The notes under the pieces: generated by a model
Database searches by the model: none
What the model was told of the DNA's origin: nothing
Seen by the model: only the letters and a program-made list of their open reading frames with translations
In this document: positions 26,001-38,020 of the stretch, in pieces
Position numbering within the stretch: the stretch's first letter is position 1
Layout: each line of letters opens with the position of its first letter
Position numbers and translations under genes: made by a program
Assembly: GCF_000004195.4 (NCBI RefSeq)
Contig: NC_030677.2
Span: forward strand, 174,704,019 to 174,768,018
DNA length: 64,000 nt
Direction of reading: 5' to 3'
Source: Xenopus tropicalis
Lineage: Eukaryota; Chordata; Amphibia; Anura; Pipidae

Positions 26001-28766
26001 TCTTATTTTTTTCCTTACTCAGACACTTTGTGCCTGCATAACATAGATATATGGAGCATTGGATGCCCACAAGCATGGTAATTATGTTTGTCCTAACAGT
26101 GCCGCTGACACCATGCATGCATGAAAGAAGTATATCATTTCACTGACTTTTTTTTTTTTTTTAGTATTTTTCTCCTTATAGCTATGTACCAGCAATATTA
26201 CTCTAGAATAGTTATTGCTGATTTCTAGGGACAATTTCCTTTTGGGCTTGGTGTGAAGGAGACTTAAGTGTGTTTAGTGCAGTGTGTAGATCATTTAAGA
26301 TGGAAAAGGTTATTCATATTTGGTTTTAGGATATTTTTAAAGTGTATAGAGTAAGAAAGACATTAAATTAGACATTAAATACTTATTTGCATTGGGTATA
26401 ATTTAAATACATTGTGTTTAAAAATTGCTGGTACCTATGCTAAAGATTTTACGTTTTCCCGGAATTGAAAACATTATGTTGGGTTCCCACTCAGGCCACC
26501 TGGGTTTTTTTCCAGAATTTATGCCTTTTGACACGGTCCCCTGGGAAAGGTGAAATTGGGGTTCTGCTGTGTATGGTTGTAATGCTTCTTGCTTGCCAGC
26601 TTATAAAGCAATGCATGTAACTAATACAGCGCATTCTACATAAATTGGCAACTCTGCTAAAATCCACATGCTTGAATTACTGTGTAGTATTTTGAGATTT
26701 TTGCTATTTTTACCAATGTGAACTATTTTAACACAAGGATACCAGCATTTCACATATCTGTATGTATACTTAGTTTTCTTAGAGCAAATACTGTTAGCGA
26801 CAATAAATTACAACCAAACCTGTTTGATTTGAATATTTTTAAACTTTCCTGTGGCCAAATATAAACTATTTAAATATATATGTGTCCCCATACCCTGTGT
26901 GTATGTGTACAGAATTCCTTCTTTGAGTAGATGTAAATTTTCCCATGTGTACTTGAGAACTGAAATAGAGTCAGACACTGTGCAGAGCACTGACAGCTTT
27001 TAAGTTAACAAGCATGTAATATAGGATTTTCTAAAAAATGTAATACCTTTTTTTGCCCCAGAATTGCTTCAGTCAACTTCTCCTGTAGTTCAGCAATGTG
27101 TTTTATTTTCTTGAGAGTCTTCTGTGCACTTGCTGAGCCTCAACTCCGCTCTAGTGAAAAATTATTTACTGCTTTTTCAATTGGGCCCACCTCTCCTGCC
27201 GTTAATGTTAATAATGTGGAGGGACAGATCAAAGAAGAATAATCCACAGGAAGGTTGCAGGAATTTTCTGGTCAGAGGCACAGGCAAGAGAAGCAAGACT
27301 TCCATCAATATATTATCTTTATAGAGTTAAGCATGGTGCTACCATCAACATTTCAGGGAGACATGACAAACAACTTAGTTTACCAGGGGATTCCTTGTGA
27401 GCTGATACCCATTTAATGTGTTACTCTTTATTTGGCATCAATACATCCAATGAATTGGTGAATCAGTTTTGCTGCTTACATGTGAAACCACTATTGACTG
27501 CAAAAATCCAATTTTCATTAAATAAATTCTTCAAGCAGACAATGACAAATCATGGCAAATCCTGCACTAGGATAGCCGCTTCATATCGTATGAACTCCTT
27601 GACCGCTAATAATCTTGTATGGTTGCCAAGAAAACCCAAAGGTTGAAAAGCCCTAAGAAGTAAGTTAATGTTCCTTTTCATTTTGATGGAAAAGAAAAGT
27701 AGGACAGGAATGAAAAATATTTCTGGTTAAAGCATTTCAGACAGGATTTATTAACCCACATTTCTCAAGTCCATCTCTGAATGCACCTTTGTCATTGATT
27801 CCTTATGGCAGCTTCTGCTACAAAAATGAATTATAATAACAATTTCGAGCTAAATCTCTCCGTGTGTATAGTGATCTTCAGGGTCCCTGCACACAATCAT
27901 TTTTGTCAACAACAGAAAATTAAAATCAAATTATCAACAGTTGTTCTGAAACTATAACTCATTGGACATCCATACCCACAATATGCTGGTAGCTGTATTT
28001 TCTCATCAGTTGGAGAAATGGAAGGTCCTTATTGCATTTTCATCCAATATTTCTCTGTTGCTGCACATACTTTCTGTCTTTATAGCAATAAGTATTTTCT
28101 TATTAAGGACTGGTGGATAACCATTATCTTTTACTTAGGCTGGTGCACAGGAAATAGTTATATATATCATGTCCCAGGGCTCAAGTAATTCACATATCCT
28201 GCTGGCTACATCCCCATGCCTACATGCATGTCCTTGTACCTTGTAAATGTATAATATAGTAATTAACTGAGGGGATAACTGTGTAATTTCTGGGTCCTCA
28301 CTGCTCCCTTTCATCTAAGATCCCCAAACAATAACGGGGCCTGATATATTGAAGACAGTGAAGGAAAGTGAATCTTTTGTTTTTGTATAAATGAAAATGA
28401 AGTAATGCTCTAGGTGGAATCTATTTTTACTTTATGCAGATGTTTAACCCAATTGATTTCTAAATAAGAAATCAAGTAAATCATAGTTAAAAATACCTAG
28501 TTGTGTTGGTCCTTTGGCATATGAGAGTTATACAAGCAGCCCAATCCTGCTGAGACCCCCATTCAATCACTGGCAGGTAACTGGTAGGTACAATGCACAG
28601 CAGGATGCACTGTGCTCCGCCCCAGTAGTATAGAAGGAGACATTCTCCATCAGAGGGCATAAAAAGGCAAGTGGCACTTCCACAGGGGAGCTCTAACTTC
28701 ATTGGCTAGGTATGCTGCCCATGGGAAATGGTGCAGAATGATACAGAAGCCCTGTGCTTAAAAAAA
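20018..28766. other. long repeat-poor noncoding stretch
   Basis: About 8.7 kb without a recognisable exon, RNA gene or complete mobile element, apart from a possible MITE fragment at 20038-20115. Open frames are all short. The segment 21170-21430 reads like a conserved noncoding element (for example GATTTTAAATAGCTGCCAAT and CTAATCACACGCCTGATTGA) but this is unproven. A minus-strand frame at 20614-20802 has no recognised homology. Confidence 0.4.
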
Positions 28767-28942
28767 GGGGCACATATATGAACGCCCAAACCTTCGGGCT
28801 CGAGCATTCTTATCCCAAAACCATGCGGGAGTTCCCAAACTCTTACATGGTTTATTAATAGGAATAGCCCGATTGGTGCGAATCAGGTTTTTCTTCGACC
28901 AAAATTATAAAAAGCTAGAGTGTTCATAAATGTGCCCCTTAA
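28767..28942. mobile_element. MITE with GGGGCACAT ends (TTAA type)
   Basis: The element spans 28767-28938 with ends GGGGCACATATATGAACGC and GTGTTCATAAATGTGCCCC, a terminal inverted repeat of about 19 bp with two or three mismatches. TTAA follows at 28939-28942; on the left a TTAA is separated from the end by extra A bases. The TTAA preference is seen in piggyBac and Kolobok superfamilies. Related ends occur at 58851-59062. Confidence 0.75.
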
Positions 28943-29564
28943 ACTTGCTTTGCTTGCACTTTTAAGCCCTTCCTCATTGAGTTTAAGAAGGCTGGAGGGA
29001 TAAAAAGAGGTTAATTTACAAAAACACTGCAGAGCCTTTCCCCCTCCACATCCAGAAAACCTTCTTTGAGTCTGTAAATGGACCCCCCTCTGTTGAAGCA
29101 GACTAAAATTAAAACAGGTTACATTAGCAAGATAACATATGTGGTGGAAAATGATGCATTCTAAAGCACATAATATCAATGCTAGAATTGTTTTGCACAA
29201 CTGTATAGAAAAGATCAAAAGACGAGAAAATTACAAGAGGAAACACATTAAGGTTTTTTTCTTTAAACAAACAATGTACAGATTTTTGTACTCGGGATTA
29301 CTTACATTTCCTTTGATGTTAGATGTTAGGGGTTTTTTTTTTTGGAATTTGTTGAGTTTTTTATCCCTTCATGGATGCAATTAAATCTGAACTAAAATAT
29401 TTCACGCCAAATGGTTAGATCAATAAAATCTAAATGCGGCCTTTGTTTTATCTCAATGTATTTGTAGACTTGCCATTTAAATAATTGCAAAAAATTGTTT
29501 CCTGCTAAAAGCAATTTTCAAATTAAATTTAATAATTATTGCTAGTTTTATGTAACTCAGTGCA

Positions 29565-29735
29565 GGCCCGGACTGGGATTCAAAATAGGCCCTGGTATTT
29601 CAAGTACACAGAGGCCCAAACAGCCCCCCACCAGCCCAATAAATAGTGACTGTCTATGGCATCTTACAGCAGCCCCTCTGGCATTTGCCAGAACCTGCAG
29701 ATTCTAGTATGGGCTTGATGTGAATACATAATGCT
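29565..29735. repeat. interspersed repeat, GGCCCGGACTGG family
   Basis: Begins GCAGGCCCGGACTGGGATTC and contains CAGCCCAATAAATAGTGACT and GCATCTTACAGCAGCCCCTC. I recognise this as a dispersed Xenopus repeat in which the same text recurs genome-wide. The right boundary is uncertain and I saw no target-site duplication. Confidence 0.6.
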
Positions 29736-29833
29736 TTTCTTCTAAACAATCTGTTTTTCCTTAATCTTATTCTTTGCTTTCCCAGGCTCCTTTGCTGGGC
29801 ACTGAATGTGTAGAAGGCCTGCTGGCCAAACTT

Positions 29834-30198
29834 AGTATGCAGTAGGGTTGCCACCTCTGCCAGCTTTCTTAGCCTGGCAGGGGGCGGGGTGACATCACTG
29901 GGGGCGGGAAGGAGGTGGGACCGTGACATCATGGGGCAGGAAGAGGTGGGACCGTGACATCATGGGACAGGAAGAGGTGGGACCGTGACATCATGAGGCA
30001 GGAGGAGGTGGGCCGTGACATTACTGGGGCGTGACAATGACACGGCAATCTGTGATTGGCCAATTGCAGAGTCAATGTTACAGAGTCCTGCCCTGTTTTC
30101 CTAATTTGGGAAAATGGGCAGGAGGTTTTGACCTGGGCAGCCCTTCCGAAAACCAGGCTGTCTGGGTCAAAACCAGACAGGTGGCAACCCCAGTATGC
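29834..30198. mobile_element. MITE with GGGTTGCCACCT ends and internal minisatellite
   Basis: Inverted ends are GGGTTGCCACCT near 29845 and AGGTGGCAACCCC ending at 30191. A 7-bp direct repeat, AGTATGC, flanks it at 29834-29840 and 30192-30198. This suggests a class II element, perhaps hAT type, although the exact boundary is off by a few bases. Inside is a GC-rich minisatellite with units beginning GACATCA at 29891, 29925, 29956, 29987 and 30017 (period 30-34 bp). It also holds inverted GGTTTTGACC/GGTCAAAACC segments. No coding sequence. Confidence 0.8.
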
Positions 30199-32406
30199 TT
30201 ATTGTTATTTTATGTTCTGTAGCTCCTAAATCCATTTCCATTGGCTTTTAGCCTATGTATTAGTGCCACAGATATCCCCTGCCAAAGATTGCCATTATAT
30301 AAGAAGATAAGAATGTCAAATAATAATTTTACATTACAGAGATACAATTTATATGTTTTGTAAACAAATGTTAATTATGCTTTTGTCATCTAATCCCAAC
30401 AGTCTGTCTGCTTGATTGCATTGTTTTTTAAATTTGAATATTATTTTTATTCTCTGTCATTAAAATGAAGGCATAAAGAAAACAGTTTAATCTTCATATA
30501 ACATCCGTGCCAACAGGAGACGCTGCATGTCTGATGCTTCTGTGTAGTTGCTAGTGCATGCAGGTTTAATTACTGCCATGTATATTTGCCAGTGTTTTTC
30601 AGGAGCTGGAGATTAGCACTTCCATACCAGACCCAGAGATATATTTGTGAGTCGAAATACATTCTGGATCTATTCCCGTAGACATTTAGTGATTAGTGAC
30701 TGCTTTGTCTACCACCTCAGAAGTAGCTGTAACACCTTGCTGTTATCATCTTCTGCAATTTATATGGAGCTTGTTTGAAGACTGGTCCTGAGAATAAAAA
30801 AACAATTTATTGAAAAGAATATTTTAGTAAAAATAAACTTACTTTTAAACTTAAAAATGTAGTTTTGATGCTGTTAGTATATTGCAAAATGCATTTTTAT
30901 ACTTACCCAAATCAATTTTTCCAGCCATGGTTCTGGGAACAGGACATTGCCCAGCAGCATACTTTTCTAATTCATTTAAATACAACCCAGCTCTCTGTTG
31001 ACTGAAGGCTGTTTAACCCACCCACCGTAGAATGTAGAGCGCTGGCAGAGAAGCGCCATCATGCTAGCACTGTAAATTCTATGTTTCCGGGTGTCCTTTT
31101 GATCATTAGCTGCACAACGTGTTTACTGGCAACATGTGGCTTGGCAAAAAGTCTTTTTAACAAACAGTTGCATACAAATATTCACTTCAGACTAAACCCG
31201 CTGATGCACGTGCTTGTGCATGTGGTCATTTCATTGATTGTGTTAGTACAGAAAGATGTCTTAATCATTATTGTAAATGGAACTAAAAATGAAATTCTAC
31301 ATAAGGGTAATATAGAATAGACCAGATCTGGGTCTAGGCCTGCTAGATTTATATTGCTTGTAGGAAACATTCTATGAACAGCATAAAATTGTTGGAGAAC
31401 TTTGCAGATACTGATCTTTCCTAAGTCAAGAAGAATCAAGTTAACATACACATAATTTTCTATGGTTCTTGCATATTAGTAATAAGACCTTATGCCTTTA
31501 ACTAGAGATCATACTGACAATAAATGTAATGTTCTTTATTTAGTAAATCAAAATACGTGTGATTATTCCCAGTATTCCGCTGAAACTTTGCATGACATCC
31601 AGTCAGTGATAGTTATCAGATATGCAGTGAACTGAAACACGTAAACAGTGGCGTGTATCATTCAGCCGTGTCATCACCTTCTTTTCTTTCTGTGCCTTTG
31701 ATATCCATCCCAGCCTGAGATGACCTGCACCAAAGCCACGTAACATGGAGGCAGGCCTTGATTAAAAAGTAGGAGTGTGACAGACCTTCCAAGTCTTATT
31801 AGATAATGAAAAAGGGTAGTCAGATAATTTCTTTCTTGTCCTTCGAAAAACTGAGACCGGATAAGGGAGGGAAGAGGGGACACAAAGATCCTTTTCAGAA
31901 CAATACCCCCTCTGTGCTTTTCCTTTACATTATAAGCCAAGGATATCCAACCTGCAGCCATCCATCTGTTGTTACACACAAGCCCAGGGTGTGCTGGGCC
32001 ACATAGTTCAACAAATGTAAGAGGGATGCAGCTTGCGTATGCTTTTTTCTAGGCCCCAGAGATGTAAGGAGTTGTAAGTTTAATATAGTGGATATATTTC
32101 TTTTGGATTTAGTTATAAGCTTTCTAAACATTAACAGTCATGGGGATTGTTTAGATAGGGAGAGGAAAATATAGTTATCTTTCACTGAATCATTGATGGA
32201 CAATTTCTTTCTTCTTCTGCTGAGAACCTTTGATCTTATCTGATTGTGAACTTAGATTATTCATTATAGCATATAGCATGCACGTGTGTGGGTGTGTGTG
32301 TATAAGCAACCCTACTTGATCATTTTCAAAAATAACTATACATAGTTGATGAATTCATCCCTGCAGTCAAGAGTCATAGGCCATAGTATTATAAGATATT
32401 ATTCCT

Positions 32407-32410
<4 letters not shown>
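30199..32410. other. unique noncoding sequence
   Basis: No gene recognised. At 31937-32005 there is a fragment of a dispersed repeat reading CCAACCTGCAGCCATCCATC. Its CAGCTGTTGTTGAA-containing relatives occur at about 32880 and 34433. The minus-strand frame at 31674-31979 overlaps that fragment and is not a credible gene. Confidence 0.4.

Positions 32411-32462
<52 letters not shown>
32411..32462. repeat. (TA)n microsatellite
   Basis: About 52 bp of uninterrupted alternating TA. Confidence 0.97.
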
Positions 32463-32466
<4 letters not shown>

Positions 32467-33014
32467 TGTTTTAAAGCACCACTGTGCTGTCCAAATGCAC
32501 ATATTTACCTGTTACTGCTAACCATTGGAAGCAGTAACCAATGGGCAGGCCTGTTTTGACCACTATGTTTTCTAACTAAGCATAGTGGTGGATCAGTTGC
32601 CCCATGTGCCTCACAGTGGTTGGTTTCTGATATAATTTTAGGCTTGTCTATATTAGAATCTGTGATTATTAAAAACAGCTATTCCTTAGAGATAGTGGAA
32701 CTGTAAGCACGAATTGCCCTACAAATTATGTGAGTGTTACTGTTCTTTAACATTCGTGTGCCTATATAAATAATAAACTCATTTTCCACTTTGTTAATGT
32801 CCAGTTTCTGACACACATGCAACTTAAATAGTTAAAAAGTCATGTTTGTTTTAATATGTTGCTTCCTGGCTGGATCTTTCCAGCTGTTGTTGAACCACAG
32901 CTTCCATGTACCTGAGAACTGACTTTTGTTAGGAAATTATTAAATTTGACCCCACACTTGATGTTTGCAAGCTAGGAGGTTACAGACACAAGTGATACAT
33001 GAAGTATTGTAGCC

Positions 33015-33185
33015 CCTGTGTGTAGCGGATTTCAAACGTAGTGGACACCAAGCGCTCCGGACTCCAGGGTCTCTCATAAAATCAAATCTTTATTGTTGCA
33101 TTAAAAGAAGGAATCCCTAACGCGTTTCGTATGCCAAGCTCACTTATTCATGAGCACCCGGACCAGCCAGGGATACCGGTGAGCT
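33015..33185 (-). repeat. retroelement fragment with hammerhead-like core
   Basis: On the minus strand this fragment holds CTCATGA at 33158-33152, a hairpin-forming GTGAGCTTGGCATAC, GAAA, then the palindrome ACGCGT, followed by GCAACAATAAAGATTTGATT and GGAGCGCTTGGTGTCCACTA. The order resembles the hammerhead motifs of Penelope-like retroelements, but the first box has C instead of the catalytic G5, so it should be inactive. The remaining text is familiar as a frog interspersed sequence. Boundaries are approximate. Confidence 0.5.
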
Positions 33186-35442
33186 ATTTTGACTTGTACT
33201 GACTATGCTTGACCATTGTGTTCCTTGAACAGCATTTGCGATACGTCCGGGGTTTTTACACCCGGACCTCACTGTTTAGATTGGTACGGATTGTATTTTG
33301 TGAATTGGAGCATTTATTATCATATGCAGAGAAATTTACTTTTGTTTTTCGTTTTTGTTTTACTTTATATGATATATTATCTAATTTTTCTTTGACCCTG
33401 TGTGTAGCGCACTGAGTCACTAGGTTCCATTGGTAGGTTTTCATTATTTAAAAACTGACTGAAGGGTTGAAAGGAGACCCTCTAAATAAGCTGGGGAGCT
33501 AAAGAACCCTATGCAGAAGGGGTTGATCTTCTTTAAAAATGTAAGTGTATACACTGTGCATACTGTACCAGTAATTAATTAGGTCTGCTGCCCCCAAGTC
33601 AGTGAGAGAAGACTCTAGCTGGAAACCAAGGTGATATAAGGAGTGTTGCAATAGAGAAGTGTAGCTGAGTTTAGAGAAGAATGGAGATAGGCTTCCCTGA
33701 ACAGGTTGGTATTTCAAGTTGACAGAATTAATTAAACTGAGAAGGCAGCACTCCATATTCTAGTACATAACTTATTCCTGTTACAACGCTTCCACTTGAC
33801 TGGTGTTTGGAGGACACATTATACAGACTATTATATTTGGGTTCAAATGTTGCATGCAGCCTCCTGCTTATGTAACAGATTTTCCATTTACCATTTAGAT
33901 ATTTGTCCTTCTACATTTGACCTTAACCCTCTTCATGTATTTTTCACACAATAAGAAATGCACGCTATTGTGCTGCAGGTCAAGGCATTGTGACCATTCA
34001 GTATTATAGATGATACAATACATAGGAATAAAAGGAATATGAAGAAAACAACATATATTTGATATAGCCACCAAGACACAGGTTTGTCAGGAAAAAAAAA
34101 GACCTGAATTCATTCAGGCCGTCAAAATTGTAGCATCTATCAACATGAAATTGGGAACCCTCTATTCATGTGCTCATAATAAACACTGAAACATTGCAAA
34201 TCCTGAGTAAACCAGTGATAGGGAGTGTTTACTCTTTCTATTGCACACATAGGGTAGGATTCTGTGTATGAGAGAAGCGCCTGTTGAATTTTGAGCAGCC
34301 AGATATGAATTGCGCAGATGATTACCTTAGCTTTTCCATGCTCCCTGGTTCCATCTGAGATTATTCTTCATGGGAGGAATTTATACCTAAAGAGTTTGTC
34401 AGATACAGAGAAGCCAAACCTGTGACCTTGCAGCTGTTGTTGAATTGCATCTCTCAGGGTCTTTAGCGTGCAGCTGTTTTAATATACACATTTTCTCAAT
34501 ATACATAGCAATGGGTGTGCTGCCTTGTAATGGGAGGGGGTCATCTTGGTTGAATACTTTCTAAGTACTGCTGTTTCATGTAGTGTTCTTTACAATTATT
34601 CCGACAATTAATCACATGGAAATCCACTCTCTCCAGTGCTAGCAACATTATCATACCATTGCAAAAACTGTAAAATGCGGAGTTTGAAGTCAGGTTTTTA
34701 CATTATTTTTCTTATTATGATATTACAAACATAAATCATATTGACCAAAACAAAGATGTAGATGCATTCAGATTCAGCTGCGGGAATAATAGAGAGTTGA
34801 TGAATCTTGGAAGCCAACCAGGTTTTCTAAGCAAAAAATACGAGACCTAGTGTTAGATCATCTTTATTAAAGCAGTAGCTCATGTTGACTCATGATGCTA
34901 AAACCAGCTGAGACACTGCCAGCTCCTGAATGTGAGAACTGAAAGAAAATCTTTATCTAAGGATTACCTAATCCCTACCAAAGTGGGAACAGCTCTGCCC
35001 GTTACCGTAGGACCTGCTAGGTGACAGACAGGATGGGTGGCAGTTCTAGATATATTATTTGCTATTACTCCATCGCTATAGTTCCACCATTGCCTACCAA
35101 CAAATAAATTCTCTTTAAAAATTTGCATTATATTTATTACTTTTCACCCATTATACATTTTTATATATCTTAATTGTTTATATGTAAAGTGCTGTTGCCA
35201 TTAAAATGGAATGCCCACTCAACATTCCAAATGGGCACATCTATAATTATATAGCTATAGATAGATCATCTATATACTGAGTGCACAATGTGCATAGAAG
35301 AAGCACAATCATAATTATGTTGCTGTCACTGTCTTTTTTATATGTTTTGCCACAGTATAGTGGCTTCTGTTATTCAAACATCTAATAATTATGTTTGTAT
35401 ATTGGTTTTATGAATACAATAGGCAATGCTATTATTAATGTT
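33186..35442. other. unique noncoding sequence
   Basis: No gene recognised. The minus-strand frame at 33499-33756 (85 codons) has no domain signature. A short CAGCTGTTGTTGAATTGCAT fragment of a dispersed repeat lies at about 34432. Confidence 0.4.
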
Positions 35443-35510
35443 ATACAGGTATGGGACCTGTTATCCCTAATACTTGGGACATGGGGTTTTCTGGATAAGG
35501 GAACTTTTCA
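35443..35510 (+). mobile_element. MITE of the CAGGTATGGGATC family, left-end fragment
   Basis: TATACAGGTATGGGACCTGT followed by a TTTTCTGGATAAGGGAACTT segment matches the left end of the 56347 and 61002 copies. The rest of the element is missing or too diverged to follow. Confidence 0.75.
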
Positions 35511-37794
35511 TACTTAGGATAATCTCCCCAAAAAGCCCAAGTAGAATGTCAATTGAAAGTAATAAAATTACTCCTAAAATGCTAAGTGAAATAATGTATA
35601 CGGCCCAGTTTCCCTTTGAAGTCCTTAGTGCACTACATGTACTAATGGATCTTTGAGTTGTCACTTTGCACTTTTGAAAATATAGTATGTACCATATTAA
35701 TTTGACCACGTCCTTGTGGGGCCTTGGAGGAGGAGCAAGTCTCTGAAAAGCTGCTTTATATGTGTATTGCCTAAACAGGTTGTAGATGCTTTGGCTTCCA
35801 GACTGATTTTTCAGGTTTATCTTATTTTCTTATATTATATTTCTCTTTGATGCCCAAACACTTGCATCTTGAGCCAGCACCACCTTTCTTATTTATCTCT
35901 GTTCTATATAACCTGTAGGCTTCCCATTCATTAAACTGACTGCACTTTCCCTTACCCAGTGCCTGCTTTGCCATTGTTATGAGCACATATAAATAATGGT
36001 TCCCTAATAATTAGGTCCCATCTGTTTCTCCTACCTACAACTTTAAAGGTTACAGTTATTATTGTTTACATCAACCTACCCAGCTGCATGTAGAAGTTTA
36101 AAAAAATATATAAAGTGCAAGCCATGTTGTTCCTTATATTTTATACAAAGAATTAGTTTTAAGCATTAATAGTACTAGGTCATTTGACAATGTCTCTTGT
36201 TTCATCCATGAGAACAAGAGAGAACATTTCTAAAAGTAGTTTATATATTTTTATTGTGTGGCTATTGCCTGGCAATGCATATATAAGAAATAATCTATTA
36301 TTATTAGATCTATAATCTAAACTATTTAAGTATTATGCCATTTATGTGCATTATACATATAGGAAAGCAATTCTGGGAGCCTTTTTAATTACATGGTTTA
36401 GAATAAGACATCGTACATTTTCTATCTTTTAAGGCATTATCCATGGCAGTAGCACAGTTTATAATGCTATGTTGCTTACTGACTTGCAGCATTTTATATA
36501 CTGTAATCTCGAGTGTATGGAAACCGTGTGATGTCACGCCTCACTGTTCAGAAAGGTCTGTCGTCCTGGGTGCTCAGCAACATATTTTCCTCCAGCAGCT
36601 CCATTCCCGATTCCCAGAATCCCCATCCTAATAAATAAAACTATTCCCCAGCTCTGTTAAGTGTAACTCCCCCCTTCCTCGAGCACGCATGCACACTGGC
36701 GTGGGATAGAGGACTTCAAATGTTAAATGATTTTATAAAGGAGAAAAAATCTTTGAGTACCCATTGGCATAATTATGAAATCATAGCATGCAATATTAGC
36801 TCTTCTACAGATGTACATATAGACTTACGTATGAGACTAGGTGATTAAAAACTAGATTGCTATTACTCAAACTACTATGCTTATATAAACTTTACTGGGC
36901 ATAGTAAGAAACCTTGTCTCCTTAGTGGAATAAGGATAATAAGGACAACAAATACAGTTTGTCTTGTCGATAGCACATTAGATTAGTGCTCATTCAATAA
37001 CCTGACCGGAATATAGTGTATTTTATAAAAGTCTGGTCTGTGTTATAAATGTCCTTCTAAATTGCTGATGAATAAATACCCAGACTGCATAAACATTATT
37101 AGAAACAAGTTTGTTAATTTAAAAAGTCATGTAGGAAATTTGCAAATTCTATAAATCAGCTATTTAATAATAACAAATATTTGTGCTCTGCCTAGTTTTG
37201 CCAAAAGGTATTCTATTAATAGCAAATTTATAAATTAAGATTAAAAATGGCAACAAAATACACTTTGTATTAGATGACCCTGACTCAAAGAGAAAAGTAA
37301 TATGAGCCTATGAGCCTTTTCTATAGTTACAAGGACAGCAGTGGGGACAAATTATGGAAATGCCTAAGTACCAGCCGACTGGTGAAATCATTTGAGGAGA
37401 TTTAATAATATACACCTCTGCTTCCAGGAATGTTTTACTTCTCTTTATTAGAGGTAGTGCATACATCTAACAACAATTAACTAGTAAAAGTTTTTTATTC
37501 TTACCTTTCTATTCAGACTCTCTCCTATTCATATTCCAGTCTCTAATTCAATGCAATGCCTGGCCACTAGGGTAATTTCAAAACCACAAATTAAAAGTGA
37601 TCAACCCCTTTAAAGCTGAATTTGATTAGTACCAAGTAAGTTACTACAATTTCCCTTATTTTCTTGCAAATATCATTTTCTGCTCTACTGCAAATTGGTT
37701 ATAAATAACTGACTTGTGAAAAGCATGTACTGCCCTGAGCTGAAGGTCTGGGGCCTGAGAAACTGAACCCCATATTTTTACTGGTGAGACATTT
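35511..37794. other. unique noncoding sequence
   Basis: AT-rich sequence without recognisable genes. The only frames are short and lack any domain signature. Confidence 0.4.
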
Positions 37795-38020
37795 AGGGAC
37801 ATTTATTAACATTTGGAATTTCGTGGTTTTATAGTTTTTTGAAACCATGACTAAACTTACTTCTATGAATGTCAGTCCTTTATCAAAAGATCTGAATTGA
37901 AAAGGCACGAAAGAAAAAAAGCTGCAGAGAAAAAAAATCATTTTGTCACACAAAAACTTTTTCATATTGTCATAGAAAAGCCAGCGTCAAAAAAAACCTA
38001 AAAACCTCTAAAACCAAGAA
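37795..38020. repeat. possible decayed frog interspersed repeat
   Basis: The stretch starting GGGACATTTATTAACATTTG, with GAATTTCGTGGTTTTATAGT and later K/F-type A- and T-rich runs, resembles a Xenopus dispersed repeat known to me only in outline. No terminal repeats or target duplication are visible. Confidence 0.35.

Noticed and set aside
29654..29932. 92-codon minus-strand frame
   Set aside because: Spans two interspersed repeats and their junction.
33840..33870. GGGTTCAAATG considered as a tRNA T-arm
   Set aside because: No matching acceptor, D-arm or anticodon arm upstream.
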